DNA of 64,000 nucleotides from Pseudomonas sp. BGI-2 (GCF_004310295.1 NZ_SISB01000007.1:62001-126000); one strand, 5' to 3'; shown: positions 44,260 to 54,484, numbered from the stretch's first letter. Numbers and translations: made by a program. Notes: generated by a model not told the origin, from the letters alone.

Positions 44260-46234
44260 GGCTTTGCTCCTGTTGACGGCACCAGGCGCGCCAGCTGCTT
44301 TGCAATTGCAGCACAGCACCCTGGGCCAGTTTCACCGCGTCGCTGGGCGGCAACGCGTACAAGGTCTTCAAGAATTCTTCGCTGGGTTGTTCCAGCGCAT
44401 CGGCGCAGTCGCCTGCGGGGCCGTGCTCGAGTACTTTTTCCAGCTGGTCGAGATAACGTCGCTGTGGCGCGCTGACCGGCGCCTGAGCCACCGCCAGACT
44501 CAACCGCAGATGCAGCAATTCATCGCCGATATCGAGACCGAGCAAGCCGTCATCCCAGCGGCTTCGCGCCGGTTCCGGCAACTCGGGATAGTGCCGCGCC
44601 AGTTGCAGCAAACGGTCGGCCATGCGCCCGCCGAACCAGCTTTCGGCACCGCGCAGGTTGCGTCGGGTCAGCCGTACCAGATCGTCGAGCGTCGCCGCCA
44701 GCAAGCGGCGGCCATGCCACACAGGGTTACGCAGGATCAGCAAATGAAACGCCAGTACCGCCGCGCCGACACCGACCACCATCGCCTGGGCGCTGTTGAA
44801 GAACGTGGCGACGTCGAATTTCATCGCGTTCAGCGGCGACACCAGCACGATGAAGTGCAGACAGAACGAAGTGGCCGTGGCGCCAATCTGCGGTTTGGCC
44901 ATGCCCAGCGCACCGAGAAACAACGGCACGCCCATGCCCATGCACAGCAATGCAAATCCGCTCCATTGCGGCAACAGAATCTGCCCGACAAAAAACGCGG
45001 CTGGAATCGCCAGAAAAATCCCGCGCATAAAACTCATGCCAATCTGCGCACCGTTCTCGCGACTGGCAAACAGGCTGCACACCACGCAGGTCAGCACCAA
45101 TGCGCCGGCCGCGGCGGGCCAGGCCGTCGCCAGCCAGAAGCACGACACCACCAGAAACGCCAAGGCACTGCGCGCGCCGAAAACCAGCGCCAATGACAGG
45201 TCGCGGTGCGGCGTCAGGGTGCGTGGCGGATCGACCGTTGCGCGGCCCTCCTCCACCGCTTTCAACGCCGCCGTCGCCGCTATTGCGGTATCGAGCAGCA
45301 AGGTGAAACGGGCCAGGCAATAACTCTGCGCGGAGCTGATGTGCGGATCATGGGAAGCATCGAGCAACCTCGGCCGCAACGCTTGCAGGGTCGAGGTATC
45401 GGCACCGCTGAGCGCAGCCTGAACCTCGGTCATCCAAGGCAACAGTTGCGCGGCTTCCTGTGGCACCAACTGTTTCCACTGCCGACGCACCGAACGGGCG
45501 ATACGCAGCAGCATCAAGAGCTTCTGACTCAAACCGCTGATGGCGCGTGCGCGCTGCCGACCGAGGCCACCTTCAAACCAGGCATGCTCTCGCTGGGCAT
45601 CGACGGCGACAATTCGTCCGAGAATTTCCAGCAAGCCTTTACGCGCCTGAGCATCGCCGGCCAGGGTGGCACGCGCAGCATTCATCCCGCTGTTCCAGGC
45701 GGCTCGTGCCTGATCCGCCAGTTGCCGCTCGACCCGCATCGGCCACAGCAACGCGCTGGCCGCCGTGGCGCAAAGGATGCCCAGACAGATTTCCGTGCAG
45801 CGCGCCACGGCTTGGTCGAACACCGTCAATGGATGAGTAATGGCCGGCAACGCGATGATCGCCACCGTGTAACCGGCCAGCACAAAGGAATAGGACCAGG
45901 CACTGCGCAGCAACGTCGAACTCGCCGTACACAGCCCGAGCCACAACGCCAATGCCAGTAAAAACAGCCAGGGCGTCTGGGCGAACAAGCCCATGAACAC
46001 CACCGACATGATCGTTCCGACCAGCGTACCCAACAGCCGCGCCAGCCCTTTCTGCACCACCATTCCGGACAGTGGCTGAGCGACGATGAACGCCGTCATC
46101 AGCGCCCAGGCGGGTTGCTCCAGACCCCAGCGCAATGCCAGCCACAGTGCCAGGCCGCCGCCGATCAGGGTCTTGATCGCGAACTGTAGTGCGCGGCGGT
46201 CCGGCGCGAATAACGCCTGCAAAGTGATAGGCAC
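44246..46234 (-). CDS. FUSC/AaeB-family aromatic acid efflux protein
   Basis: About 662 aa. Start taken as GTG 46234 (MPITLQALFAPDRRALQFAI) because AAGAG lies 8-9 bases upstream. A GTG at 46243 is also open. Two blocks of five to six membrane helices (about 15-175 and 350-490) separated by a cytoplasmic region, the FUSC plan, with LEQPAWALMTAFIVAQPLSG as the first-block signature. AaeB and fusaric-acid pumps expel aromatic carboxylates. No LysR regulator adjoins it. Confidence 0.88.
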   Translation of the reverse strand: MPITLQALFAPDRRALQFAIKTLIGGGLALWLALRWGLEQPAWALMTAFIVAQPLSGMVVQKGLARLLGTLVGTIMSVVFMGLFAQTPWLFLLALALWLGLCTASSTLLRSAWSYSFVLAGYTVAIIALPAITHPLTVFDQAVARCTEICLGILCATAASALLWPMRVERQLADQARAAWNSGMNAARATLAGDAQARKGLLEILGRIVAVDAQREHAWFEGGLGRQRARAISGLSQKLLMLLRIARSVRRQWKQLVPQEAAQLLPWMTEVQAALSGADTSTLQALRPRLLDASHDPHISSAQSYCLARFTLLLDTAIAATAALKAVEEGRATVDPPRTLTPHRDLSLALVFGARSALAFLVVSCFWLATAWPAAAGALVLTCVVCSLFASRENGAQIGMSFMRGIFLAIPAAFFVGQILLPQWSGFALLCMGMGVPLFLGALGMAKPQIGATATSFCLHFIVLVSPLNAMKFDVATFFNSAQAMVVGVGAAVLAFHLLILRNPVWHGRRLLAATLDDLVRLTRRNLRGAESWFGGRMADRLLQLARHYPELPEPARSRWDDGLLGLDIGDELLHLRLSLAVAQAPVSAPQRRYLDQLEKVLEHGPAGDCADALEQPSEEFLKTLYALPPSDAVKLAQGAVLQLQSSWRAWCRQQEQSHGLA

Positions 46235-46356
46235 GAAAAGCACTCTTGAAAGGACGACTTAACGATAGTCGGGTTCGTCTACGTCATTTGAATAGCCATT
46301 TGGAAAACAATTATTAGCTAGCTATCTAAAACCCGTCCAGCGTTAATTCCCGGGCA

Positions 46357-46387
46357 CAAAAAAACGCCAGACTGGCTGGCGTTTTTG
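46357..46387. terminator. Intrinsic terminator, bidirectional shape
   Basis: AAAAAAACGCCAG-ACTGG-CTGGCGTTTTT lies downstream of the PA2169-like gene. Confidence 0.9.
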
Positions 46388-46402
46388 ACAGGCCACGAGC
46401 GC

Positions 46403-46870
46403 TTAAGAGCGTGCGCGAGCCTGGTTACGCAGGGCTTTCACCTGATCGTGATTGCGTTGCACGCCGTGGTACTGACGTTCAACCATGTCACGAATGCCCA
46501 CCAGGTTGTACTTGTTGATTTTTTCCATGGCTTCTTTGTAAGCCTTCAGTGCATGGTCTTCACCGCGTTCGGCTTCGTTCAGCACGGCTTCTTCATCCTT
46601 GCCGGTGAACATCGCTTTCACATCGACCCAGCGACGGTGCAGGTCACCGCTGACGCTGGTGGAAGTTTCCGGATCGCCACCCATCGAACGCACGGCGCTC
46701 TGGAGTTCGGCAGCTGCGGTGGCGCAGTCAGTGGAGCGTTGCACGAACAGGGTTTTGAGTTCAGGGTGTTTGATGTCTTCAGCGCAAGTCTTGAACCCTT
46801 CCTGACCGTCTTTGCTGGTTTCAATCAGGTCGTTGAGTACAGAGATCGCTTCTTTATTCATGTCGGTCAT
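46403..46870 (-). CDS. PA2169-family four-helix protein (DUF2383)
   Basis: 155 aa (MTDMNKEAISVLNDLIETSK). Ferritin-like four-helix pattern: AISVLNDLIETSKDGQEGFK, KTLFVQRSTDCATAAAELQS, GEDHALKAYKEAMEKI and VERQYHGVQRNHDQVKALRN. Acidic and His residues at helix centres may bind metal, but function is unknown. Often stress-induced in Pseudomonas. The spacer 46871-47070 is AT-rich and holds divergent promoters. Confidence 0.87.
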   Translation of the reverse strand: MTDMNKEAISVLNDLIETSKDGQEGFKTCAEDIKHPELKTLFVQRSTDCATAAAELQSAVRSMGGDPETSTSVSGDLHRRWVDVKAMFTGKDEEAVLNEAERGEDHALKAYKEAMEKINKYNLVGIRDMVERQYHGVQRNHDQVKALRNQARARS

Positions 46871-47070
46871 TTTTCAATTCCTTGCGGGTTGATGAAAGAT
46901 GCAATAGCTGTTGCACCCTGCATGCCAGCTTCGAATAGATAATTTACTCGTTATATTTCAAAGACATAGGTTTAACGACGAAATCTGTATCCGCTTTTTT
47001 TGCATGATCTGTCAATTGGCCTGCATGCAGAATGCCTGTATTTTCCCGATCGAATGAATTCAGACGACCC

Positions 47071-47310
47071 ATGATGAACCCAGAAAAACTCGAACTGTTG
47101 ATCACCCGTGAAATGCCCTTCGGCAAATACAAGGGTCGAATCATTGCCGACCTGCCCGGCCAATACCTGAACTGGTTCGCCCGGGAAGGTTTCCCGCATG
47201 GCGAACTGGGCGGTTTACTGGCGCTGATGCAGGAGATCGATCACAACGGTCTGTCGGAACTGCTCGAACCACTGCGTGCCAAACACGGCAAACCTGCCCC
47301 GCGCCACTGA
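47071..47310 (+). CDS. DUF3820 family small protein
   Basis: 79 aa from ATG 47071 (tandem ATG at 47074). MPFGKYKGRIIADLPGQYLN, then WFAREGFPHGELGGLLALM. The MPFGKYKG...LP.YL.WF signature defines DUF3820, in some annotations called a putative quorum-sensing-regulated virulence factor without biochemical proof. It precedes an aminotransferase gene by 22 bases and may share its transcript. Confidence 0.85.
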   Translation: MMNPEKLELLITREMPFGKYKGRIIADLPGQYLNWFAREGFPHGELGGLLALMQEIDHNGLSELLEPLRAKHGKPAPRH

Positions 47311-47332
47311 ACTTGCCGAAACCGAGTAGCCC

Positions 47333-48514
47333 ATGCCCGATAACACCCGTCGCGCCCGTGATGAACACTTCTGGAAGACCTTCGCCGACCGCTACGCTGT
47401 CGAACCCGGGCCTATCAACCTGGAAAACGGTTACTTCGGGCGCATGTCACGCACCGTGGTCGAGGAGTACCAGCGCAACATCGAGCTGATCAACCGCAGC
47501 AACTCGGTGCATGTGCGCCAGCGTTTCGAACAGGTCGAAAGCCTTAAGATCCGGGCACAGCTTGCCGGGATGATGGGCGTTCCCGCCGACACCGTGGCCC
47601 TCACCCGCAACGCCTCGGACGGATTGCAATCGCTGATCCGCAGTTACAATTGCCTTCAACCGGGCGATCAGGTGCTGATTTGCGATCTGGAGTACGACAC
47701 GGTCAAAGGTGCAATGCGTTGGCTGGCCCGGCACCGCGGCGTGGAAGTGATCGAGATCGACCACGCGCATCCCGCCAGTTACGACAGCTTGGTGGCCACC
47801 TATCGCGACGCATTCGTGCGTTATCCAAAGCTCAAATTAATGGCCCTGACCCACGTCACCCACCGCACCGGACTGGTCATGCCGGTGCAGGCTATCGCTG
47901 CCGCCGCCAAGGAACACGGAATCGACGTGATCCTCGATGGCGCGCACGCCCTGGGCCAGGTCGAGTTCAACCTGGATGAACTGGGCGTTTCTTTCGCCGG
48001 CTTCAACCTGCACAAGTGGATCGGCGCTCCGCTGACGCTCGGCTTTATCTACATAGCCCCCGAGCGCCTGGCCGACATCGACCCGGACATGGGCGAGATG
48101 CATTTCCCGGTCACCGATATTCGCGCCCGCACGCCGTACAGCACGCCGAACATCCCTGCGCTGCTGACGCTGTCGCTGGTGTTCGAGGAGCATCTCGCCA
48201 TGGGTGGGGCTGCGGCCAAGAGCACACGGCTCAACTACCTGCGCAACCGGTGGGTCAGCGCGGTTCGCGAGCTGTCGGGGATTGATGTCATGACACCCGA
48301 TGACCCGCGACTGTATTGCGGCATTACCTCGATGCGCTTTACCCATCATCCCGATCAACAGGCGATGGTCGAGCGGCTGCTCAGTGACTACAACCTGTTC
48401 ACCGTGGTCCGCAGCGGCGCGGCGAGCGGGCCATGCATTCGCATTACGCCGGGGCTCACGACCACCGCTGCCGACATGGATTTGCTAGCCCGGGCGCTGA
48501 CCGAACTGCGCTGA
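47333..48514 (+). CDS. Class V aminotransferase, isopenicillin-N-epimerase-like
   Basis: 393 aa. PLP fold type I: LTRNASDGLQSLI, PLP-ring Asp/His in VILDGAHALGQVEF, Schiff-base Lys in FNLHKWIGAPLTLGF. Members include desulfurases, epimerases and kynureninase-like lyases. The active-site Cys loop of cysteine desulfurases is absent, so a PLP lyase or epimerase on an amino acid is more likely. Substrate not predictable. Confidence 0.87.
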   Translation: MPDNTRRARDEHFWKTFADRYAVEPGPINLENGYFGRMSRTVVEEYQRNIELINRSNSVHVRQRFEQVESLKIRAQLAGMMGVPADTVALTRNASDGLQSLIRSYNCLQPGDQVLICDLEYDTVKGAMRWLARHRGVEVIEIDHAHPASYDSLVATYRDAFVRYPKLKLMALTHVTHRTGLVMPVQAIAAAAKEHGIDVILDGAHALGQVEFNLDELGVSFAGFNLHKWIGAPLTLGFIYIAPERLADIDPDMGEMHFPVTDIRARTPYSTPNIPALLTLSLVFEEHLAMGGAAAKSTRLNYLRNRWVSAVRELSGIDVMTPDDPRLYCGITSMRFTHHPDQQAMVERLLSDYNLFTVVRSGAASGPCIRITPGLTTTAADMDLLARALTELR

Positions 48515-48516
48515 CG

Positions 48517-49242
48517 TCATACCGTGTACTTGTCGAAGTCCTCCGGTTTGATTTGCGTCGACGCGGCGAAGGTATCGATACCGATGGTGGTGTGGCCGAA
48601 AAAGCCATCCTCGTTCGAGTCCCGACCGAGGGTGTGGACCGTTAATGTCGAGGCCTCGCCGCCCTGATGCCGGTAATGAACGTCTTCATTGTTGGTCAGC
48701 GGTGAGGAGGATCGGCCGCTGTACTCCCGGGCATTGAGCACCGAGCGCGAGGCGGGTTCGGGAAAGTACAGCTGGCCGACCCAGGCGACGTGTCGCTCGT
48801 CGAGGAAATTGTTGCCGGACGTGATGCGTACCGCGACATGAATGTGCATGGCTCGACCGGCATAGAACCCCGGGTAGATGGTGGTAAATCGCACCACGCC
48901 CTTTTTGTCGGCGAATTGCCCGCCACGCAGATAGGTGTCGTCGTCGGTGCGCGGGACCGAGCCGATGTCACCGACATCGACTTCCTTGTCCGGATTGATC
49001 TTGCTCCAGCCCGAATACGCACCGCGCGCATTGCAATGCCAGATGTCGACCAGGGCCCCGGTCACAGGCTGGCCGGTCATGGCATCGACAATCGTCAGTC
49101 GCAGCACCAAGGGAATGCCATCGGCGCTTTCGCTGATGTTGCGGCGAATCAGTTTCGGATTGCGGAAATACGGGCCGGCGATTTGCTCGGGAGACAGCAG
49201 GTGAACCGGGGGGGTGGGTGCAACGGAGTTGTTGTCGTCCAT
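48517..49242 (-). CDS. Intradiol ring-cleavage dioxygenase-like protein
   Basis: 241 aa from ATG 49242 (MDDNNSVAPTPPVHLLSPEQ). The catechol/protocatechuate dioxygenase beta-sandwich is visible: IAGPYFRNP, ALVDIWHCNARGAYSG and the iron-ligand segment YPGFYAGRAMHIHVAV (Tyr, His, His). A stand-alone gene with no aromatic pathway neighbours. Such orphans are often extracellular or of unknown substrate. There is no clear signal peptide here. Confidence 0.86.
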   Translation of the reverse strand: MDDNNSVAPTPPVHLLSPEQIAGPYFRNPKLIRRNISESADGIPLVLRLTIVDAMTGQPVTGALVDIWHCNARGAYSGWSKINPDKEVDVGDIGSVPRTDDDTYLRGGQFADKKGVVRFTTIYPGFYAGRAMHIHVAVRITSGNNFLDERHVAWVGQLYFPEPASRSVLNAREYSGRSSSPLTNNEDVHYRHQGGEASTLTVHTLGRDSNEDGFFGHTTIGIDTFAASTQIKPEDFDKYTV

Positions 49243-49326
49243 GACGTTCTCTCTTCCATAAGATGAACGCAGGTTAACGCTGGATGAGCGGCGGGATGCG
49301 GTAACTATGTATCGCGTCATTTCCCC

Positions 49327-49418
49327 TGTAGGAGCGAGGCTTGCCCGCGAAAGCGTCGGATCAGTCAACTTCAATGCTGACTGAACCGACGCCTTCGCGG
49401 GCAAGCCTCGCTCCTACA
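49327..49418. repeat. Inverted pair of REP palindromes
   Basis: TGTAGGAGCGAGGCTTGCCC faces GGGCAAGCCTCGCTCCTACA around CAGTCAAC/TTGACTG-like inner arms, between the dioxygenase promoter and the eda terminator. Confidence 0.88.
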
Positions 49419-49431
49419 AGTTTTTTGCGGG

Positions 49432-49463
49432 CAAAAAAAACGGTGCACCGACCAAGCGCACCG
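49432..49463 (-). terminator. Terminator of the zwf-pgl-eda operon
   Basis: On the minus strand ACGGTGC-(11)-GCACCGT is followed by a run of T, 43 bases past the eda stop. Confidence 0.85.
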
Positions 49464-49505
49464 TAAAGCCGTAGAACACACAACGAAGTGTTGGGTAAAA
49501 GCTGA

Positions 49506-50171
49506 TCAGTCCAGCAGCGCCAGTGCCTCGGCGGTGCATTCCTGAATGCGGGCCCAGTCGCCGTTCTTGATCCACTCGGGATCAAGCATCCAGCTACCAC
49601 CCACGCACATCACGTTTTTCAACGCCATGTAGTTCTTGATGTTGGCCGGGCTGACGCCGCCAGTCGGGCAGAATTTCACTTCACCGAAGGGGCCGCCGAG
49701 GGCCTTGATGGCGGCAACGCCACCGCTGACTTCCGCCGGGAACAGCTTGAAGCGGCGATACCCCAGACCATAACCTTCCATGATGCCGGAAGCGTTGCTG
49801 ATACCTGGCAACAGCGGAATCGGGCTGTCGACGCTGGCTTCGAGCAGGTCACGGGTAATGCCCGGCGTGACAATGAACTGCGAGCCGGCGGCTTCGGCCG
49901 CGGCGAGCATGGTGCGATCCAGCACCGTACCGGCGCCGGTCACCAGCTCCGGACGCTGCTCACGCAGAATCTGGATGGCTTTGAGACCGAACTGCGAACG
50001 CAGCGTCACTTCCAGCGCTGTCAGGCCACCGGCGGCCAGGGCGTCGGCCAGTGGCAAAACGTCCTGTTCGCGCGCGATGGTGATGACCGGCAGGATCCGC
50101 GCCTTGGCGCAGAGGCTGTCGATCAGGGCAACTTTGTCCGCCATGGAAACGGTCGGAGATGTCATTGTCAT
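49506..50171 (-). CDS. eda: KDPG aldolase Eda
   Basis: 221 aa from ATG 50171, with AAGGATCAGC upstream. Motifs: catalytic Glu in LTALEVTLRS, GAGTVLD, FIVTPGITRDLLEA, the Schiff-base Lys in FKLFPAEVSGG and KFCPTGGVSPANI. It splits 2-keto-3-deoxy-6-phosphogluconate to pyruvate and glyceraldehyde 3-phosphate. It ends the zwf-pgl-eda operon. A 17-base gap follows pgl. Confidence 0.95.
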   Translation of the reverse strand: MTMTSPTVSMADKVALIDSLCAKARILPVITIAREQDVLPLADALAAGGLTALEVTLRSQFGLKAIQILREQRPELVTGAGTVLDRTMLAAAEAAGSQFIVTPGITRDLLEASVDSPIPLLPGISNASGIMEGYGLGYRRFKLFPAEVSGGVAAIKALGGPFGEVKFCPTGGVSPANIKNYMALKNVMCVGGSWMLDPEWIKNGDWARIQECTAEALALLD

Positions 50172-50188
50172 AGCGGCTGATCCTTGGC

Positions 50189-50902
50189 TCATGGGCACCA
50201 GTAAATCTCTAACGTAGGTTGCAGAAACGCGCGAATCGGCATGGCGGCGACATCGTCACCGGCCAATGCGGCACTCAGGGTGGTCAGCTTGGACTGACCG
50301 GAAATCGATAGAACGGTGGTCTTGGCCGAGGCCAGCAGCGCGCGGCTCATGGTCAGGCGCTGATGCGGCACGGTCGGCGCCAGCATCGGATAGCAACGAC
50401 GTGTACCGTCGACTTTCAAGGCGTCGGCCAGGTTCGGGCTGTTGGGAAACAACGAAGCCGTGTGACCGTCATCGCCCATGCCGAGTATCAGCACGTCGAT
50501 CGGCGGCAACTCGGCGAGCAAGCGGTCTGCCTGCTCGGCTGCCAGCTCAAGGTTCGCGGTGGCGCTGTAAAGGCTCAGAAACTGAGCCTTGGCCGCCGGG
50601 CCTTGCAGCAGATAACGCTTGAGCAGACCTGCGTTGCTGTCGGCATGCTCCACCGGCACCCAGCGCTCGTCGGCCAGGGTGATGACAACCTTGGACCAGT
50701 CCAGTTTCTGCTTGGCCAGGTTCTGGAAAAACGCTACGGGGCTGCGGCCACCGGACACCACCAGCGTCGCAGTGCCGCGAGCGTCGATGGCGTCACTCAG
50801 GTGCTTGGCCACATTCAGCGCCAAACCATCGGCCAGCAGCACCGGGCTCTTGAACTCATGGGCGCTGACGCCCTGAGGCAGTTGCAAATTAGATATCGCC
50901 AT
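50189..50902 (-). CDS. pgl: 6-phosphogluconolactonase Pgl
   Basis: 237 aa from ATG 50902 ([20 protein letters not shown]). DevB-type signatures [26 protein letters not shown] and [16 protein letters not shown]. It hydrolyses 6-phosphogluconolactone made by Zwf. The start overlaps the zwf stop by 14 bases, indicating tight coupling. Confidence 0.95.
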   Translation of the reverse strand: MAISNLQLPQGVSAHEFKSPVLLADGLALNVAKHLSDAIDARGTATLVVSGGRSPVAFFQNLAKQKLDWSKVVITLADERWVPVEHADSNAGLLKRYLLQGPAAKAQFLSLYSATANLELAAEQADRLLAELPPIDVLILGMGDDGHTASLFPNSPNLADALKVDGTRRCYPMLAPTVPHQRLTMSRALLASAKTTVLSISGQSKLTTLSAALAGDDVAAMPIRAFLQPTLEIYWCP

Positions 50903-52358
50903 ACCACGACCTCCCATCCCGCGTGATCAGAGCAATGGAGCTCATCGGTCCCCAGGACCCGGCCGCGTACGGCTTGGGCGCATCACCGGATTTTTTCCAC
51001 CCGGCGATCAACTGGTCACACCACTTCCACGCAGCTTCGATTTCATCTTTACGGACAAACAGGTTCTGATTGCCGCGCATCACTTCCAGCAGTAACCGCT
51101 CGTAGGCATCGGGAATCCGCGCGCTGCGATAGGTGTCGGAAAAATTCAGCTGCAACGGACCGCTGCGCAGCTGCATGCCCTTGTCCAGGCCTTGTTCTTT
51201 GGTCATCACGCGCAAGGAAATGCCTTCGTCCGGTTGCAGGCGGATAATCAGCTTGTTGCTGATTTGCAGGCGCTGCTCGGGGGCGAAGATGTAGTGCGAC
51301 GGTTCCTTGAAGTGGATGACGATCTGCGACAGCTTCTGCGGCATGCGCTTGCCGGTACGCAGGTAAAACGGCACGCCAGCCCAACGCCAGTTGCGGATAT
51401 CGGCACGCAGCGCAACGAAGGTTTCGGTGTCGCTCTGGGTGTTGGAGTTAGGCTCTTCCAGGTAACCGGGAACCGATTTGCCTTCGCTGTAACCAGCGAT
51501 GTACTGACCGCGCACGACCTGAGTGGTCAGGCCTTCCGGGCTGATCGGCGCCAGCGCCTTGAGCACTTTGACTTTCTCGTCGCGGATGCTGTCGGCGGAC
51601 AGGTCGGCCGGCGGGTCCATGGCGATCAGGCAGAGCAGTTGCAGCAGGTGATTCTGAATCATGTCCCGCAGCTGACCGGCCTTGTCGAAGTAGCCCCAAC
51701 GGCCTTCGATACCGACCTTCTCGGCCACGGTGATTTCCACGTGGGAGATGTAGTTCTGGTTCCACTGGGTTTCGAACAGGCTGTTGGCGAAACGCAGGGC
51801 GATCAGGTTCTGGACGGTCTCTTTGCCCAGGTAGTGGTCGATGCGGTAGGTGCGGTTCTCCGGGAAGAACTGCGCCACGGCGTCGTTGACCTTGCGCGAG
51901 GATTCCAGGTCCGAACCGATGGGTTTTTCCAGCACCACGCGGGTGTTTTCGGTCAGGCCGACCTTCGCCAGGTTCTCGCAGATCGCACCGTAAACAGCAG
52001 CCGGCGTGGCGAAGTAGGCAATCACACGCTGAGCGCTGCCAGCCATTTCGGCCAGGGCGACGTAATCGTCAGCCTTGAGAAAGTCGACATGCAGGTAGCT
52101 CAAACGTGCGAGGAAGCGTTCGACCACAGCTTCGTCCAGCTCTTTGGCACCCACGTAACGGCGCAGTTCGGAGGCGATGAACGCCAGGTGTTCCTGCTGG
52201 CTGCCAGGCTCACGGGCCAGCGCGATAATGCGCGTATCCTCGTGCAAGAGGCCTGCGCCATCGAGTTGATAAAGGGCAGGAAACAGTTTGCGCAGGGCCA
52301 GATCGCCAAGGGCGCCGAACAAGGCAAAGGTGCACGGTTCAACCGTAATCGAAGGCAT
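50889..52358 (-). CDS. zwf: Glucose-6-phosphate dehydrogenase Zwf
   Basis: 489 aa ([20 protein letters not shown]). The coenzyme motif reads [11 protein letters not shown] where many relatives have GASGDLA, a variant usual in Pseudomonas. Active site [13 protein letters not shown], then [12 protein letters not shown]. It oxidises glucose 6-phosphate with NAD(P)+. A HexR-type box lies 66 bases upstream and AAGAACAA lies in the leader. Confidence 0.96.
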   Translation of the reverse strand: MPSITVEPCTFALFGALGDLALRKLFPALYQLDGAGLLHEDTRIIALAREPGSQQEHLAFIASELRRYVGAKELDEAVVERFLARLSYLHVDFLKADDYVALAEMAGSAQRVIAYFATPAAVYGAICENLAKVGLTENTRVVLEKPIGSDLESSRKVNDAVAQFFPENRTYRIDHYLGKETVQNLIALRFANSLFETQWNQNYISHVEITVAEKVGIEGRWGYFDKAGQLRDMIQNHLLQLLCLIAMDPPADLSADSIRDEKVKVLKALAPISPEGLTTQVVRGQYIAGYSEGKSVPGYLEEPNSNTQSDTETFVALRADIRNWRWAGVPFYLRTGKRMPQKLSQIVIHFKEPSHYIFAPEQRLQISNKLIIRLQPDEGISLRVMTKEQGLDKGMQLRSGPLQLNFSDTYRSARIPDAYERLLLEVMRGNQNLFVRKDEIEAAWKWCDQLIAGWKKSGDAPKPYAAGSWGPMSSIALITRDGRSWYGDI

Positions 52359-52363
52359 GATGT

Positions 52364-52371
52364 TTGTTCTT
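52364..52371 (-). promoter_or_regulatory. Possible Crc/Hfq motif before zwf
   Basis: The mRNA reads AAGAACAA six bases before the zwf ATG, fitting AAnAAnAA. Confidence 0.5.
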
Positions 52372-52423
52372 TTATCAAGTTAAGCTACAAATACCTTTTT
52401 TCAAGGCATCACTCAAGGGAAAA

Positions 52424-52439
52424 TGTAGTAATAACCACA
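52424..52439. promoter_or_regulatory. HexR-type operator in the zwf-hexR spacer
   Basis: TGTAGTAATAACCACA has the inverted TGTnGT...ACnACA structure known for HexR sites in gammaproteobacteria. It lies 66 bases from zwf and 139 from hexR, suiting repression of zwf relieved by KDPG. Confidence 0.7.
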
Positions 52440-52577
52440 ACATTTTCGCAAAATACAGATTCCGAGTGGTGGTCGGTCGGAGCCATCAGTAGGATAGGCC
52501 ACCGTTACGGGCCGTATCAAAGGCCCAATTTGCATTAGCCGAACGCTTATTTGCGCTGCTGACCTAAGGAACATGAA

Positions 52578-53447
52578 ATGGACCGCGTGCGAAATTTACT
52601 GGAACAGATCCAGAATCGCCTTGAAGACCTGAACAAGGCTGAACGCAAAGTCGCCGAAGTGATCCTGCTCAACCCACAGCAGGCCACCCGGTTCAGCATC
52701 GCCGCCCTCGCACAGGCATCCAAGGTCAGCGAGCCGACGGTCAACCGTTTCTGCCGCTCGTTCGGCGTCAGCGGCTACCCGGAACTCAAGCTTCAGTTGG
52801 CCCAGAGCCTGGCCAGTGGCGCGGCCTATGTCAGCCGTGCGGTCGAGGCCGATGACAATCCTGAAGCCTATACGAAGAAGATTTTCGGCAGCGCCATCGC
52901 TTCTTTGGACAGTGCCTTGCAGGCGCTGGATCCGAACCTGATCAGCCGCGCCGTCGACCTGTTGATCCAGGCCCGGCAGATCCACTTCTTCGGCCTCGGC
53001 GCCTCAGCCCCGGTGGCGCTGGATGCGCAGCACAAGTTCTTCCGCTTCAACCTGGCCGTCACCGCCCATGCCGACGTGCTGATGCAGCGCATGATTGCGT
53101 CGGTGGCGCATACCGGCGAGTTGTTCGTGATCATTTCCTACACCGGCCGCACTCGTGAATTGGTGGAAGTGGCGCGTATCGCCCGTGAAAACGGCGCTTC
53201 GGTGCTCGGCCTGACCGCGGAGAACTCGCCGCTGGCCAAGGCCAGTACGTTGAGCCTGAACATTCCGCTGCCGGAAGACACCGACATCTATATGCCGATG
53301 ACGTCGCGGATCATTCAGTTGACCGTGCTGGATGTGCTGGCGACGGGCATGACCTTGCGCCGGGGCGTGGATTTCCAGCCGCATTTGCGCAAGATCAAAG
53401 AGAGCTTGAATGCTAGCCGGTATCCGGTTGGGGATGAGTTTAACTAG
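52578..53447 (+). CDS. hexR: Central carbon repressor HexR
   Basis: 289 aa. RpiR family: N-terminal helix-turn-helix ([20 protein letters not shown]) and C-terminal SIS domain ([40 protein letters not shown]) that binds KDPG. It represses zwf-pgl-eda, edd/glk and gap genes when KDPG is low. It is divergent from zwf as in other Pseudomonas. Confidence 0.95.
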   Translation: MDRVRNLLEQIQNRLEDLNKAERKVAEVILLNPQQATRFSIAALAQASKVSEPTVNRFCRSFGVSGYPELKLQLAQSLASGAAYVSRAVEADDNPEAYTKKIFGSAIASLDSALQALDPNLISRAVDLLIQARQIHFFGLGASAPVALDAQHKFFRFNLAVTAHADVLMQRMIASVAHTGELFVIISYTGRTRELVEVARIARENGASVLGLTAENSPLAKASTLSLNIPLPEDTDIYMPMTSRIIQLTVLDVLATGMTLRRGVDFQPHLRKIKESLNASRYPVGDEFN

Positions 53448-53476
53448 CCCAGGATCTCTATTGCCTGTTCTGGCCT

Positions 53477-53569
53477 CTTCGCGGGCAAGCCTCGCTCCTA
53501 CAGAATTTACGTCGACCACCGATTTCGCTGCCCACCGAAACCTGTAGGAGCGAGGCTTGCCCGCGAAGG
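53477..53569. repeat. Inverted pair of REP palindromes
   Basis: CTTCGCGGGCAAGCCTCGCT faces TAGGAGCGAGGCTTGCCCGC between convergent hexR and the mutarotase gene. Confidence 0.88.
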
Positions 53570-53590
53570 CGTCAGTTGCAACACCGCGAG

Positions 53591-54445
53591 CTAAGCGCCA
53601 ACCCTCGCTTGCAAACTCAAATGAGCCTTCTGCCCCGGCGCCAGGCTCAAACTGTCCGTCCCGCCGCTCGCCGCCTCGACACACACAAACTCCGAAATCT
53701 CGTTCCAACTCACCCCCAGCAACGGCCGCGAGCCGGGATGCCAGACCACCGTGTCCGCATGGTCACCGGTATCAATACACAATTCCCGCTGCCAGGCATG
53801 GTCCTTGAGCTGCAATTCCCCGTCATGCTGGAACACCCGCTGACAGCCACCGTCGACCCTCAACTCGCCTTCCTGCTGGCAAACCTGACGGTTCAACTGG
53901 TCGTAACCCTGCGCACCGTCGAGCCCAGACAGCGCTATCTCACCGACATCACCAATACGCCAATAGGCATGCAACGCCTGGCTTAATTGGCACGGCAGGC
54001 TGTCCTGATGCTCAGTGCTCAGGCGCAGATCCATGCGTTCGCCAAGGTGTGCGTGCAAGTCCACTTGCCAGTCGCAGAGTTGAAGCTGCCAATGCAGCCG
54101 CACCCCATCGTCGTCATGGCTGCTGTCGAGCAGCTTCCAATCGATCAACCGTGCCCAGCCATGGGAAGGCCAGGCATTTTCGCTCGGATGACGGCCATAC
54201 CACGGCCAGCACACAGGCACGCCGCCACGAATCGCGCCGACTTGCGGCCACTTCGCTGCGCACCAGAGCCAGGGTTTCTGGCCCTTTGGCTGGAAGTGCA
54301 GCAACTGCGCACCCTGCCGACTGAACACCGCCTGACACAGCGGATGGTCGATCACCAGCACATCGCGCTTCTGATAGCGCTCCCACGCAAACACCGGACG
54401 TTCGCGCAAGGATTTAAAGAAGCGTTGTAGCGGATGCTCATGCAT
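53591..54445 (-). CDS. D-hexose-6-phosphate mutarotase
   Basis: 284 aa (MHEHPLQRFFKSLRERPVFA). YeaD/aldose-1-epimerase-like beta-sandwich: GAQLLHFQPKGQKPWLW, IRGGVPVCWPWYGRHPSENA with the active-site His, HAYWRIGDVGEIALSGL, and the Glu region VSWNEISEFVCVEAAS. It should interconvert alpha and beta glucose 6-phosphate for Zwf. It lies downstream of oprB, last in the gts-oprB run. Confidence 0.9.
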   Translation of the reverse strand: MHEHPLQRFFKSLRERPVFAWERYQKRDVLVIDHPLCQAVFSRQGAQLLHFQPKGQKPWLWCAAKWPQVGAIRGGVPVCWPWYGRHPSENAWPSHGWARLIDWKLLDSSHDDDGVRLHWQLQLCDWQVDLHAHLGERMDLRLSTEHQDSLPCQLSQALHAYWRIGDVGEIALSGLDGAQGYDQLNRQVCQQEGELRVDGGCQRVFQHDGELQLKDHAWQRELCIDTGDHADTVVWHPGSRPLLGVSWNEISEFVCVEAASGGTDSLSLAPGQKAHLSLQARVGA

Positions 54446-54484
54446 GTGCCACGGTCCTGAAAATCACCCGGGGTGCGCCGCCCC

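Noticed and set aside
51192-52538. 448-codon open frame opposite zwf
   Set aside because: Antisense shadow. It would also overlap the HexR box and has no known domain.
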